From a virus, in the IMG/VR virus record IMGVR_UViG_3300021197_000919, positions 1 to 32,549 of that record: DNA of 32,549 bases. One strand, written 5' to 3'. Positions 15,620 through 24,415 of the stretch are shown here, one piece after another. A program made the translations under genes and the position numbers. The number at the start of each line of letters is the position of its first letter. The stretch's first letter is position 1. Below the pieces are notes generated by a model. The model was not told the DNA's origin. It worked only from the letters and a program-made list of their open reading frames with translations, and did no database searches.

Positions 15620-16239
15620 TGGCGATCACAACGTATGACGAGCTCAAGGCATCCATCGCCAGCTGGCTAAACCGAGACGACCTGACGGCGGTCATACCAG
15701 ACTTTATCGCTTTGGCCGAGAGTAGCATCGACCGCGACTTGCGCCACTACAAGATGGTGCAGCGCGCCGACGCCACGCTCGACAGCCGATATGTGCAGGT
15801 GCCGGAAGACTGGGTGCAGACCATGCGCTTCACAATCACGTCTGGCAACACGTTCCGCATCGAGGCGACGTCAATCGACGACTTGGCCCAGCTGCGCCAG
15901 GAAAACAACGATCAGTCTGGCCGGCCTCGCCTTTACGCCAATGTTGGCCACGAGATCGAGGTGTTCCCAACGCCAGACACCGAATACCAGATGCAGCTGA
16001 TGTATTTTGGCAAGACCCCGGCGCTGAGCGCCACTAACACATACAACTGGCTATTGCAGGACGCCCCAGACGCCTACCTATACGGCGCCTTGGTGCAATC
16101 GGCCCCGTATCTAAACGATGACGCCCGGACGCAGGTGTGGGCTTCGCTCTACTCAAACGCGATACAGTCGCTGCAAAAGTCGTCTGACGAAACAAGATCC
16201 GCCGGCTCTGGCCTCCGAATGCGGACGTCTGGCTATTAA
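15619..16239 (+). CDS. Head-tail adaptor protein
   Basis: A 206-residue protein. The N-terminal YDELKASIASWLNRDDLTAV followed by an IALAESSIDRDLR helix is characteristic of the adaptor family of P22 gp4-like and SU10-like podoviruses. A YVQVPEDWV strand and a C-terminal WLLQDAPDAYLYGAL helix are further family marks. Adaptors form a ring below the portal and create the docking site for tail and fibres. The start at 15619 overlaps the previous stop; the in-frame ATG at 15565 lies inside the upstream gene and has no better site. Confidence 0.85.
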   Translation: MAITTYDELKASIASWLNRDDLTAVIPDFIALAESSIDRDLRHYKMVQRADATLDSRYVQVPEDWVQTMRFTITSGNTFRIEATSIDDLAQLRQENNDQSGRPRLYANVGHEIEVFPTPDTEYQMQLMYFGKTPALSATNTYNWLLQDAPDAYLYGALVQSAPYLNDDARTQVWASLYSNAIQSLQKSSDETRSAGSGLRMRTSGY

Positions 16240-16288
16240 AACAATATTGGTGTATGATTGCGCCAGATATATCTAACAGGAGAAATCC

Positions 16289-16675
16289 ATGTCACTTACT
16301 AACGCTTTCGAGACGCACACGCTCGAATACTTACTCACCACAGACAGCGTGACCCGTCCGACAAATTGGTACATCGGCCTGTTTACATCTGACCCAACTG
16401 ACACCGGCGCCGCTGGCACTGAGGTCGCTGGCAACGGCTACGCTCGGACGGCGGTTACATTTTCAGTAACAAGCGATGTCGCATCGAATACTGCTGGCGT
16501 TGAGTTTCCCGCTGCAACTGGCGGCAACTGGGGGACAATCGGCTGGATTGGGGTCATGGACGCATCGTCTGGCGGCAACATGATTATTCACTCCGCGCTC
16601 ACAACCGCCAAAGCCATCAACGATGGCGATGTGTTCCGCATCCCAACTGGCGACCTTGACATCACGGCAAGCTAA
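16289..16675 (+). CDS. Gp80-like phage tail/fibre protein
   Basis: A 128-residue protein with an all-beta pattern. The LEYLL helix, WYIGLFTSDPTDTGAAGTEV and YARTAVTFSV match a family of small phage tail or fibre proteins, often written Gp80-like. An IGWIGVMDA strand and Gly-rich loops follow. It probably contributes to the tail or fibre attachment. AGGAGAAATCC precedes the ATG and a 50-base gap separates it from the adaptor gene. Confidence 0.75.
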   Translation: MSLTNAFETHTLEYLLTTDSVTRPTNWYIGLFTSDPTDTGAAGTEVAGNGYARTAVTFSVTSDVASNTAGVEFPAATGGNWGTIGWIGVMDASSGGNMIIHSALTTAKAINDGDVFRIPTGDLDITAS

Positions 16676-17307
16676 TGGCGCTGCGCTCCACATATAGCTC
16701 TGGGGTTTTCAACTCCGGTCTATACGGCGAGCCTGAGACAACGCAGGCTGCGGCTTCTGCATCTATTGGCGTCTCCGCAGCGTCTAGCGCTATTACCGTC
16801 GTTAGCGCATCTGCAACCGCCGCCATAGCTGTCAGCTCCTCTCAGCCAACTGCCATTCGCGTTGCTGATGCGGCGGCAGACATTAGTCTCGGAGGCATCG
16901 CCAGCGTATCTGCTGTCACATATGAAGTCATACCCGGCTTCCGCCCCGGCTACGGCCTTAACACCTTCGGTTCCTATCTGTACGGTAAGAATATCAGCAT
17001 CGAGGAAGGTGCAGCTGCAACGGCTATTGGCGTCAGCGCAACGGCCTCGGCGCAAGTCACCCGGAATGTTTCGGCGGCTCCAGCCATTGCTATTACGACA
17101 ACATCAAACGCGGTTATTGATGTCGTAGGGGCTGCAACCCCAACTGTTTCAATATCCACGGATATAGTGTATAACCGTGTCAGACTAATGGCGGCTGCGG
17201 ATAGGTTTGACATTGTGCAAAGCGTCTCAGCCCGCTACAAATGGCTTGAGGCAGCTGAGCCGACAACAAGCTGGACAGAGGCAGATTACTTAGAGAGGGC
17301 CGCGTAA
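16675..17307 (+). CDS. Ala/Val/Ser-rich tail protein with internal duplication
   Basis: A 210-residue protein composed of alternating Ala, Val, Ile, Ser and Thr, indicating beta-strand repeats. Two segments look like copies: one near residues 8-36 (SGVFNSGLYGEP, then an ASIGVSAASS run) and one near 95-125 (GLNTFGSYLYGKN, then ATAIGVSATASA). The C-terminus (WLEAAEPTTSWTEADYLERAA) resembles ends of phage fibre-associated proteins. It overlaps neighbours by one base on both sides (TAATG). Likely a virion surface component; no specific family is recognised. Confidence 0.7.
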   Translation: MALRSTYSSGVFNSGLYGEPETTQAAASASIGVSAASSAITVVSASATAAIAVSSSQPTAIRVADAAADISLGGIASVSAVTYEVIPGFRPGYGLNTFGSYLYGKNISIEEGAAATAIGVSATASAQVTRNVSAAPAIAITTTSNAVIDVVGAATPTVSISTDIVYNRVRLMAAADRFDIVQSVSARYKWLEAAEPTTSWTEADYLERAA

Positions 17308-18059
17308 TGGCTGATGGAACTACAACAAACTATGGCTGGGTCCAGCCGGAAGTCGGCGCATCCGAGGACACTTGGGGCACAAAGCTCAACGCTAACTGGG
17401 GCGCTGTTGACACGCTTCTTGGCGGCGTTACAAATACCGAGTTTGAAATTCTTGACGGCGCGACTGTTTCAACGGCAGAGTTGAACCTGCTTGACGGTGT
17501 TACGTCTACAACTGCTGAGTTGAACTTGCTTGACGGTGTTACAGCCACAACTGCTGAGTTAAACATTCTTGATGGTGTAACATCTACAGCAGCAGAACTT
17601 AATTTGTTGGATGGTGTTACTGCAACGACAACAGAACTAAATTACCTAGACATTTCAACGCTCGGACTTACGCAATCATCTAAGGCGGTTACAGCAGATG
17701 CAAACGGTGTTGTAAGTTTTGACAATGGTACGATTGAGGAAGTTACATCAATCACATCAAGTTCAAATGCAGCGACAATTAACCTGCGCGATGGCAACTT
17801 ATTTGAGCATGATTTAACTGAAAATGTTACATATACGTTTAGTAATTCAGCTCCATCGGGCCGCGCATCTTGCTTTATTTTAAAGGTAATACAAGGCTCT
17901 TCAGCAAGAACGATTACTTGGCCCAGCAGTGTAGATTGGGCAGCAGCAACGGCACCAACACTTTCTACAGGAAACAATGATGTCGATGTTTTTGGCTTCC
18001 TTACCATTGATGGTGGAACTACTTACTACGGATTTATTCTTGGACAGGATATGGGGTAA
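17307..18059 (+). CDS. Tail fibre protein with 13-residue tandem repeats
   Basis: A 250-residue protein. Its N-terminus (YGWVQPEVGASEDTWGTKLN) is a common tail-fibre start. Five near-perfect 13-residue repeats of the type TAELNLLDGVTST (residues 56-120) form a trimeric fibre shaft in similar proteins. The C-terminal 130 residues are a beta-rich tip domain. It probably joins the tail and helps recognise the cell surface. The gene is A+T-richer than the head genes, as is usual for fibre genes exchanged between phages. Confidence 0.85.
   Translation: MADGTTTNYGWVQPEVGASEDTWGTKLNANWGAVDTLLGGVTNTEFEILDGATVSTAELNLLDGVTSTTAELNLLDGVTATTAELNILDGVTSTAAELNLLDGVTATTTELNYLDISTLGLTQSSKAVTADANGVVSFDNGTIEEVTSITSSSNAATINLRDGNLFEHDLTENVTYTFSNSAPSGRASCFILKVIQGSSARTITWPSSVDWAAATAPTLSTGNNDVDVFGFLTIDGGTTYYGFILGQDMG
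17472..17666 (+). repeat. Five tandem 39-bp coding repeats
   Basis: Five units of 39 bp, with a degenerate unit before them, encode the 13-residue fibre-shaft repeat. Units differ mostly at third positions. Copy number may change by slippage or recombination, altering fibre length. Confidence 0.85.
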
Positions 18060-18062
18060 AGT

Positions 18063-18995
18063 ATGTCGTCTGCTAAAATAATAATTAAAGCCGCGGCAGG
18101 TGCTGGTGGGGTATCATCGGGTGAAGCTGTTTTCACTAATCTTGACACAGGAGTGTCTAATTTTGCAAATGCCACTTACACTTTTATAGTTCCAGATGAT
18201 ATTGATAGCGTAAGTATGATTGCTATTGCTGGCGGCGGAGGTGGCGGAAATGGCACGTCAGTCCAAGGCGGCGGAGGCGGCGGCGGCGGATCTTTAGCAT
18301 ACGCCAACAATGTTTCCGTTACAGCGGGTGAAAGTCTTTCTATTCAAGTTGGTGATGGTGGAAATTATAATTTTCCCGGTATGGTTGAAGGTAATGGCGG
18401 AAATAGTTTTGTAAAAAGAGGGTCAACCGCTCTCATTGAGGCCGGTGGTGGTCAAAGAGGCGGCGCAGCTTTTACAGGAGGTAATGACAGCGCTGCGGGA
18501 ACTGTTCAGACAGGAACGGGCTATAGTGGCGGCGAGGGCGGGACACGAAGGACAGGCGCAGGCGGTGCGGGCGGCGGCGGCGCAGGGGGCTACTCTGGCG
18601 CAGGCGGTCGAGGCAATAATGCAGGTGGCGGCAGTGGTTCAGCGGGTTCTGGAGGTGCTGGCGGAGGCGGCGGTGCAAGTAATCAGTCAGGTGCTGGTGC
18701 ACAAGGTGGCGGCGTGTTCCCATACGGTCAAACAGGAAGTGGCGGTGAAGGTAGCGACAGCTCTGTTGGCAACGGCGGCGGAGGTGGCTCTGGCGGACAA
18801 AGTGGCTCGAGTGGATCAGGAGCTTTAGGCAACCTTTATGGCGCTGGCGGCGGAGGCTCTGCAAACAACGGAAATGGTCAAACAGGTGGTCGTGGAGTTG
18901 TTAGAATTGTATGGGGAATAGACAGATCGTTCCCATCTACAAGTGTGGCAGAAGCCGACAGCGATGACGTTTATTTAAACAACGTGCTGCAATAA
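18063..18995 (+). CDS. Glycine-rich tail fibre/adhesin
   Basis: A 310-residue protein. A beta domain (residues 1-60) with a YTFIVPDDIDSVSMIAIAGG strand leads into about 200 residues dominated by Gly with Ser, Ala and Asn, probably a polyglycine II helix bundle as in some phage adhesins. The terminal segment GVVRIVWGIDRSFPSTSV is a recurrent C-terminal mark of this Gly-rich family. It likely forms the receptor-binding tip. It lies between the repeat fibre and a chaperone-like gene. Confidence 0.8.
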   Translation: MSSAKIIIKAAAGAGGVSSGEAVFTNLDTGVSNFANATYTFIVPDDIDSVSMIAIAGGGGGGNGTSVQGGGGGGGGSLAYANNVSVTAGESLSIQVGDGGNYNFPGMVEGNGGNSFVKRGSTALIEAGGGQRGGAAFTGGNDSAAGTVQTGTGYSGGEGGTRRTGAGGAGGGGAGGYSGAGGRGNNAGGGSGSAGSGGAGGGGGASNQSGAGAQGGGVFPYGQTGSGGEGSDSSVGNGGGGGSGGQSGSSGSGALGNLYGAGGGGSANNGNGQTGGRGVVRIVWGIDRSFPSTSVAEADSDDVYLNNVLQ

Positions 18996-19031
18996 CGATA
19001 TACAGGTTTACAAGTCGGATAGGAGACTAAA

Positions 19032-19490
19032 ATGTATGTAAAGGCAACAAGCGGATCAGTAGACACATATCCATATACTATTGGACAACTACGCCGCGAT
19101 AACCCTCAAGTTTCGTTCCCAAAGCAAATTCCACTAGGTATGTTGGCAGATTTTGGTGTTTACGAGGTTACTGAAATCGACAAGCCAAATTTCAATGAAC
19201 GCACGGAAACTTTGACAGAGCAGACCACACCAACAGGAAGTGGAAGTTCATGGACAATTGGATGGACGAAAAGCAACAAAACATCATCGGAAATCGCAGA
19301 TTTTGATGCGAATATGGCAACGATAAATAGACAAACACGAAATACATTGCTTGCAGATACAGATATGTATGGATTGTCAGATATGACTATGACCACGGAA
19401 ATGCAAACACACCGTCAAGCATTGCGTGATATAACTAGCCACTCAAATTGGCCTAATTTATCTGCGGGCGATTGGCCAACAAAACCTTAA
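19032..19490 (+). CDS. Tail fibre assembly chaperone-like protein
   Basis: A 152-residue protein. The N-terminal domain has a YPYTIGQLRRDNPQVSFP motif and the C-terminal helix reads MTTEMQTHRQALRDITSH followed by a Trp-Pro segment. This pattern is shared with phage tail assembly chaperone proteins, whose C-terminal helix binds fibre tips. In this position it probably folds or trims the adhesin at 18063. ATAGGAGAC is before the ATG. The surrounding A+T-richer composition suggests it moved together with the adhesin. Confidence 0.75.
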   Translation: MYVKATSGSVDTYPYTIGQLRRDNPQVSFPKQIPLGMLADFGVYEVTEIDKPNFNERTETLTEQTTPTGSGSSWTIGWTKSNKTSSEIADFDANMATINRQTRNTLLADTDMYGLSDMTMTTEMQTHRQALRDITSHSNWPNLSAGDWPTKP

Positions 19491-19505
19491 AAGAGGAGAA
19501 GGCAC

Positions 19506-20984
19506 ATGCCGTTAATTCCTCTAAAACTTCCAGCTGGCCAGTACCGCAACGGCACTGAATACCAGTCTCAGGGGCGGTGGCGTGACGCAAACTTAATCCG
19601 CTGGCATGAGGGCGCTTTGCGCCCCGTGGGCGGCTGGCGTCAGCGTGGCTCTGTTGATCTGAGCGGCGTGGCGCGCACGATGGTTGCGTGGGAAGACAAC
19701 TCCAACAACCGGCGCGTTGCCTTTGGCACCCACAACAAGCTGTACGCGATGACCTCTGGTAACACTATTGCCGACATCACCCCGTCAGGTTTTACGGCTG
19801 GCCGAGTGGATGCAACTGCGTTTACGGGATACAGCGCAAGCACGTTTGGCAACGACCAATACGGCCTGCCGTCTGAAGACACTGGAAGCATCTTGCGAGC
19901 TACCACATGGAGCTTGGAAAACTGGGGCGAGTACCTGCTCGGCTGCACCGCTGACGACGGAAAGATATACCAGTGGACGCTCAACAGCAGCACACCGGCT
20001 GCCGTGTTGTCAAACGCTCCGACTGGATGCTCGAGCATGATGGTAACTGAGGAGCGCTTTGTCTTTGCGTTTGGCGCTGGCGGCGATCCTCGGAAAGTTG
20101 CGTGGTCAGACCGCGAAGATAACAACACATGGACACCAGCGACAACAAACGAAGCTGGCGACATTCAAATCCAAACCAACGGCGTAATCCTCAAGGGCTT
20201 GCGCACACGCGGGCAGGCGCTGATACTGACCGACCAAGACGCACACACAGCGACATATGCTGGCCCGCCGTTTGTGTACGGCTTCGAGCGTGTTGGCACC
20301 TCGTGCGGCCTCGTAGCCGCCAACGCCGCAGCGTCGATAGACGAGGGCGTCGTCTGGATGGGCCAGAGGTCATTCTTTGTTTACTCTGGTGGAGCTGTGC
20401 AGGATTTGAACTGTGAGGTTGCGGATTATGTGTTCAGCGACATAAACAACGACCAGAAGTCGAAAGTCCACGCCGTGGTGAATAGCCGCTTCAACGAAAT
20501 ATGGTGGTTCTACCCCAGCGGCGGCAGTACGGAATGCGACAGGTATGTGTGCTTCGATTACGCAGAAAAGATCTGGACTACTGGCGAAATAGATCGCACC
20601 GCCGGCGTGGACCGGGGCGTATTCCGCCAGCCTTTCTGGATCGCTGCGGACGGCGTTCTGTATGAGCAGGAGGTTGGGTTTAACTACGGCAGCCAAACTC
20701 CGTTTGCCGAAACTGGGCCGATCTCCATTGGCGTCGGTGAGCAGGTTATGGCCGTGCGCGGCATGATCCCAGACGAGAAGACGCTGGGCGACGTGAACGC
20801 CACGTTCAAGACGCGCTTCTACCCGACCGACACTGAGCGCGATTACGGCCCGTTCAACATGGCTAACCCAACAAGCCTTCGGTTTACGGGTAGGCAGATC
20901 AGGATGCGCGTCACGGGCGACGCGGCGTCTGATTGGCGCGTCGGCATCATGCGGCTTGACGCTGCTCCCGGCGGCCGCAGATGA
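19506..20984 (+). CDS. Phage stabilisation/tail nozzle-type protein
   Basis: A 492-residue all-beta protein. The opening PLIPLKLPAGQYRNGTEYQSQGRW and the repeated blades (for example RRVAFGTHNKLYAM, FVFAFGAGGDPRKVAWSDR) resemble P22 gp10-like stabilisation proteins, which plug or extend the head-tail channel as a beta-propeller. A conserved WFYPSGGSTECDRYV lies near residue 340. It should form the lower tail tube below the adaptor. AGAGGAG precedes the ATG; the stop overlaps the next start (ATGA). Confidence 0.78.
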   Translation: MPLIPLKLPAGQYRNGTEYQSQGRWRDANLIRWHEGALRPVGGWRQRGSVDLSGVARTMVAWEDNSNNRRVAFGTHNKLYAMTSGNTIADITPSGFTAGRVDATAFTGYSASTFGNDQYGLPSEDTGSILRATTWSLENWGEYLLGCTADDGKIYQWTLNSSTPAAVLSNAPTGCSSMMVTEERFVFAFGAGGDPRKVAWSDREDNNTWTPATTNEAGDIQIQTNGVILKGLRTRGQALILTDQDAHTATYAGPPFVYGFERVGTSCGLVAANAAASIDEGVVWMGQRSFFVYSGGAVQDLNCEVADYVFSDINNDQKSKVHAVVNSRFNEIWWFYPSGGSTECDRYVCFDYAEKIWTTGEIDRTAGVDRGVFRQPFWIAADGVLYEQEVGFNYGSQTPFAETGPISIGVGEQVMAVRGMIPDEKTLGDVNATFKTRFYPTDTERDYGPFNMANPTSLRFTGRQIRMRVTGDAASDWRVGIMRLDAAPGGRR

Positions 20985-21631
20985 GCCGGATGCTTCCACC
21001 GATTACTATGGACTTGAGCCAGTGGGCCGAAAACTTGAGGCGCTACCTCGGGCGGGCTTTGGACCAGCTCGGCTTCAAGGAAACTTACTCATCGGCATCC
21101 GAGAACGGAGTGTTGCTTTGGGACAACGTAAACGGCTATCCAGTGGTCTCTAAGGATGGCGAGTGGCGTCAGATTGTGCTGGAAGACGGCCAGTATGCTG
21201 GCGGCGTCACAACGGATCAGACTGCTGCATCTACAAACACAGCCTACGCTTTGACGTACACATCAAGCATCGCCGAGGGCATTACAAACGGCACACCAGC
21301 CTCACGCTTGGTGTTTGAGGAAGCTGGCCAATACATGGTTAGCTTTTCGGCGCAAATTGCGTCCACATCCAGTTCAACTGTAAACTTCTGGTTTTGGCCC
21401 CGCGTCAACGGCACGGACGTTGCTGGATCAACCATGAAGAACGCACTGCATCAAAACGGTTCGGTCCTTGTTGTTGGCAGGTCTGCAATATTTAACTTTG
21501 CCGCTGGAGATTACTTGGAAGCCATGTGGGCTGTTGATAGCACCACTGGTTTTTTGCACTCAACTGCGGCAACGGCGTTTGCACCAGCAGCGCCGTCCTC
21601 AACCATTGCGATAACGAGGTTGCATGGATGA
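20981..21631 (+). CDS. Tail protein with C1q/TNF-like jelly-roll candidate
   Basis: A 216-residue protein. The first 60 residues include an amphipathic helix (SQWAENLRRYLGRALDQLG). The rest is beta-rich, with the pattern FEEAGQYMVSFSAQIAST, VNFWFWPRVNGTDV and an FNFAAGDYLEAMWAVDS segment typical of compact trimeric jelly-roll tips. A receptor-binding or fibre-cap role is likely but inferred. ATGA overlaps occur at both ends. Confidence 0.7.
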   Translation: MSRMLPPITMDLSQWAENLRRYLGRALDQLGFKETYSSASENGVLLWDNVNGYPVVSKDGEWRQIVLEDGQYAGGVTTDQTAASTNTAYALTYTSSIAEGITNGTPASRLVFEEAGQYMVSFSAQIASTSSSTVNFWFWPRVNGTDVAGSTMKNALHQNGSVLVVGRSAIFNFAAGDYLEAMWAVDSTTGFLHSTAATAFAPAAPSSTIAITRLHG

Positions 21632-22095
21632 CCAGTGAAAACGTCATAAAGGTCAGCTTCGAGCCGCAGAAAGATCCTATGGTGGAAATGTTCGCCGTAT
21701 TGCCAGAGAACCTTCCATCGGTGATCGACGACGCGCGGCGCTTTATAGCGATGTCCACTGCGCGCCAGGACAATGTAAACGCCGATCACATCATACAAGA
21801 CCTATACGACGGCATGTCCCTGCTGTGGATGGTTTACGTCGACGGGGTGCCAATGGCGTCCGTCGTGACCTGCATTTTACACCACCCGCTGCGCCGCAAC
21901 CTAAAGATCGAGTGGATGGGCGGAGAGGACATGCACCTCTGGGCCGGAGAGGCGTTGGCCACTTTGACAAAAATAGCGAAAGAAGCTAAAATGGACGCGA
22001 TTGAGACTGACGGTCGCAAGGGGTTCGCGAAATACGCAGAGGCGGCTTCATTCCGCGAAACGCGCAGGCATTATGAGATGGAGCTGAGCCAATGA
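21628..22095 (+). CDS. GNAT-like acyltransferase-fold protein in tail module
   Basis: A 155-residue protein. Central strands followed by a helix and the segment DAIETDGRKGFAKYAEAASF near the end resemble the fold of GNAT acyltransferases, where C-terminal motifs line the acyl-CoA pocket. I do not see a clear acetyl-CoA binding loop (Gln/Arg-x-x-Gly-x-Gly/Ala), so catalysis is doubtful. Small acyltransferase-like proteins such as T7 gp13 lie at the equivalent place before ejection proteins and assist virion assembly. Four-base overlaps couple it to both neighbours. Confidence 0.6.
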   Translation: MTSENVIKVSFEPQKDPMVEMFAVLPENLPSVIDDARRFIAMSTARQDNVNADHIIQDLYDGMSLLWMVYVDGVPMASVVTCILHHPLRRNLKIEWMGGEDMHLWAGEALATLTKIAKEAKMDAIETDGRKGFAKYAEAASFRETRRHYEMELSQ

Positions 22096-23243
22096 GTTCG
22101 ACCAAGACGCAAGAAACCAAGCTGCCGCAGTGGCAAGAAGACTTTATCCGCGAGCAGATCCTGCCGCGCGGCATTGAAATTGCCGAAACGGAATACACTC
22201 CGTACACTGGCGAGACGATTGCCGGCATGACGCCCCTGCAAGAGCAGGCGCTGTCAGGCTTTGGCAATCTCAACATGGGCGGCCAGACATACGATCAGGC
22301 GATTGGTGTCCAGAGCCGTCTCACCGGCTTTGACCCGACCGACATGTCCGCGGCTCAGCTCGCAGAGGTTGAGCGTATGCGGGGCGTCGGGGCGGTAGAC
22401 GCCGCGCGAGCTCCTGGGCAGATCGGCGTTGACACGCTGGCGGGAACCAGCTTCGACCCGTATTTGTCGCCTTACACTCAGAACGTGATCGAACTTGGCC
22501 AGCAGGACATCGAGCGTCAGCGCAGGATGGCGTCTGACAGGCTCGGCGCGCAGGCGGAGGCCGCCAGCGCATTCGGCGGGTCGCGTCAGGCTGTGCAGGA
22601 AGGCGTACTCGCCGGCGAGGCTCTGCGCCAGGCGGGCGCCTTGTCCGCCCAGCAACGTCAGCAAGCATTTACGCAGGCTCTGCAATCGGGTCAGTTCGAC
22701 ATTGGCAACGTGCAGCAGGCTCGCGCACTGTCGTCAGGTCAGCAGATGACAGCCGAGACACTTGGCCAACAGGCTCGCGAAGCCGCGGCGGCTCGAGATC
22801 AAGCGGCACGCGCAGGCAACATGGCGGCGGCAAACCAATTTGCGCAACAGCAGGCGCAACTCCAGCAGGCGGCCAACGCTGCCAACTATCAGGGGCAGTT
22901 TCAAGCTGCGGGTATTCAGGGGCAGGCGGCCAACGCAATGGGCGCCCTCGCTGGGCAGCGCTTGCAGTCGGAGATCGCCGGCCTCGGCGCGCAAATGTCT
23001 GCCGGAGAGCAGGCCCGCGCCCTTGAGCAGGCTCAGTTGCAAGCTGATTACGCAATGTTCCAGGAGCAGCAGAACTACCCGCTCACGCAGCTTAATGCGG
23101 TCCTGGCGGCGGGCACCGGCGTTCCGGCCGGCCTCGGCACAACGACGACGCGCGATCCGTTTGGCGGGTTGACGGGAGTTGGTAAGCTATTGGGCGGAGT
23201 GGGCGCTGTTGGCAGCGGCGGTGGCTTTGGCGCTCTTTTTTAA
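22092..23243 (+). CDS. Gln/Ala-rich internal virion (ejection) protein
   Basis: A 383-residue protein dominated by Ala, Gln and Gly in long helices (about 130-330), with a Gly-rich hydrophobic end. The N-terminal half holds an ETIAGMTPLQEQALSGF motif, common in podoviral structural proteins, and a SAFGGSRQAVQEG segment. It is the first of three consecutive large proteins placed where P22 encodes ejection proteins gp7, gp20 and gp16. Such proteins leave the head with the DNA and build a channel through the envelope. The ejection role is inferred from order and composition. Confidence 0.7.
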   Translation: MSSTKTQETKLPQWQEDFIREQILPRGIEIAETEYTPYTGETIAGMTPLQEQALSGFGNLNMGGQTYDQAIGVQSRLTGFDPTDMSAAQLAEVERMRGVGAVDAARAPGQIGVDTLAGTSFDPYLSPYTQNVIELGQQDIERQRRMASDRLGAQAEAASAFGGSRQAVQEGVLAGEALRQAGALSAQQRQQAFTQALQSGQFDIGNVQQARALSSGQQMTAETLGQQAREAAAARDQAARAGNMAAANQFAQQQAQLQQAANAANYQGQFQAAGIQGQAANAMGALAGQRLQSEIAGLGAQMSAGEQARALEQAQLQADYAMFQEQQNYPLTQLNAVLAAGTGVPAGLGTTTTRDPFGGLTGVGKLLGGVGAVGSGGGFGALF

Positions 23244-23265
23244 ATAAGCGGATTGGACGATAGAC

Positions 23266-24411
23266 ATGCAACGAATACTGACTGACGAAGACATCACCGC
23301 TCTCGAGAATGCTGGCGTCAACATGAACGGCGTCGCGGTCGGTGACGAAGCCTTGCCGGAGGAGATTATTGAGCTTGAGCGGCTGGGCGTTCAACCGGCC
23401 ACCGCACCCGTCGCTGCACCCGTAAGTGCGCCTGTAAGTGCGCCTGTAAGTGCGCCAGTAGTAACCGACGACAGAAGCCCCGGCGGCAACCTGGCAGTTG
23501 AGGCCATGCCAACAGCGCCTGCCGTTACAGCAGCCGCGCCGGTCGCGAGCAACGCAAACATACTCCAACAGCTACTGGCCGCGCAGGCCGCTCCAGCAGC
23601 GCCGGCAGATCCATACGAAAACCTATCGAAAACTCAGCGCCGGATGCTGGCGTTTGCCGGCCTGTCAGACGCCGGGGCAGCTTTGCAGGGAGGTCAAGGC
23701 GGAAACGTCAGCGCCATGCTAGGCCGATTTAACGAGCAGGCCGACATGCAGCGCAAGGCAACGGCGGCGCAGGCTCAGCGGCAGATGCTGCAAGGGGTTA
23801 TGGCCGGCGGTGCAGGCGCTGACCCGCAGGCCCGCATCCAGCAGCTTCTCAACATGGCAATGGTAAATCCGAGCATGGCGCCGGCGATTGCGTTGCAGGT
23901 TAAGCAGATACAGGATCAACTGAAGGCGGCCAGTGGCGAAGTCGCCGAGGTGACTACAGCGCAAGGTCAGATAGATTTGATCCAGCAGATGAAAGACAAG
24001 GTCAACTATTTAACAACTGGCCCTATTGGAATGGTCGCGGCTCTCGCCCCATTTAGCGACGCCGCGGCTTTGCGAAATATGGGCGTGACGCTTGAGAGCA
24101 ACTTGGCTTTCAGCACTCTAGTTCAGCTCAAGAAAGACGGCGGCACTCTTGGGGCTGTGTCAGAAAAAGAACTTGATCTGCTCAAGGCGGAGATTGCTAA
24201 ATTTAACCCTGACATGAAGCCAGAAGATGTAATTAGGCAACTTGAAACGGTTGATAAGGAATATAGACGAATTATCCGGCGGGCTTTTGAAACGTCTCCA
24301 GACGCTGACAAACTTGCGGCTGCAATCGGCGGGCGCCCCGCTTGGTTGGATGCACCAGCCCCGAATGGAACCAGGACTGATGCGGAACTAGACGCGACCT
24401 ACGGGGGATAA
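23266..24411 (+). CDS. Internal virion protein with Ala-Pro-Val-Ser repeat
   Basis: A 381-residue protein. An N-terminal acidic segment (residues 1-45) is followed by a flexible linker with repeated APVS units (about 50-66). A helical Ala/Gln/Met-rich core and a charged C-terminus (about 290-380) follow. No catalytic motif is visible. Its place between two Ala-rich virion proteins suggests the second of an ejection trio. The ATG has only a weak upstream GGA site. Confidence 0.7.
   Translation: MQRILTDEDITALENAGVNMNGVAVGDEALPEEIIELERLGVQPATAPVAAPVSAPVSAPVSAPVVTDDRSPGGNLAVEAMPTAPAVTAAAPVASNANILQQLLAAQAAPAAPADPYENLSKTQRRMLAFAGLSDAGAALQGGQGGNVSAMLGRFNEQADMQRKATAAQAQRQMLQGVMAGGAGADPQARIQQLLNMAMVNPSMAPAIALQVKQIQDQLKAASGEVAEVTTAQGQIDLIQQMKDKVNYLTTGPIGMVAALAPFSDAAALRNMGVTLESNLAFSTLVQLKKDGGTLGAVSEKELDLLKAEIAKFNPDMKPEDVIRQLETVDKEYRRIIRRAFETSPDADKLAAAIGGRPAWLDAPAPNGTRTDAELDATYGG
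23416..23457 (+). repeat. 12-bp tandem coding repeat
   Basis: Three and a half copies of a 12-bp unit (GCGCCTGTAAGT with small changes) encode Ala-Pro-Val-Ser. The copies are nearly identical at DNA level, so recent slippage is likely and linker length may vary between relatives. Confidence 0.75.
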
Positions 24412-24415
24412 CTAA

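Noticed and set aside
17436-17666. CRISPR-like array
   Set aside because: The regular units lie without spacers, in frame within a fibre gene, and encode a known kind of shaft repeat.
18436-18864. Long frames on both strands within the glycine-rich gene
   Set aside because: The GGC/GGT-rich repeats keep other frames open by composition; products are low-complexity.
22254-23055. Several long minus-strand frames opposite the Gln/Ala-rich virion gene
   Set aside because: Arg/Ala/Pro-rich products with no start signals, as expected from the complement of Gln/Ala codons.
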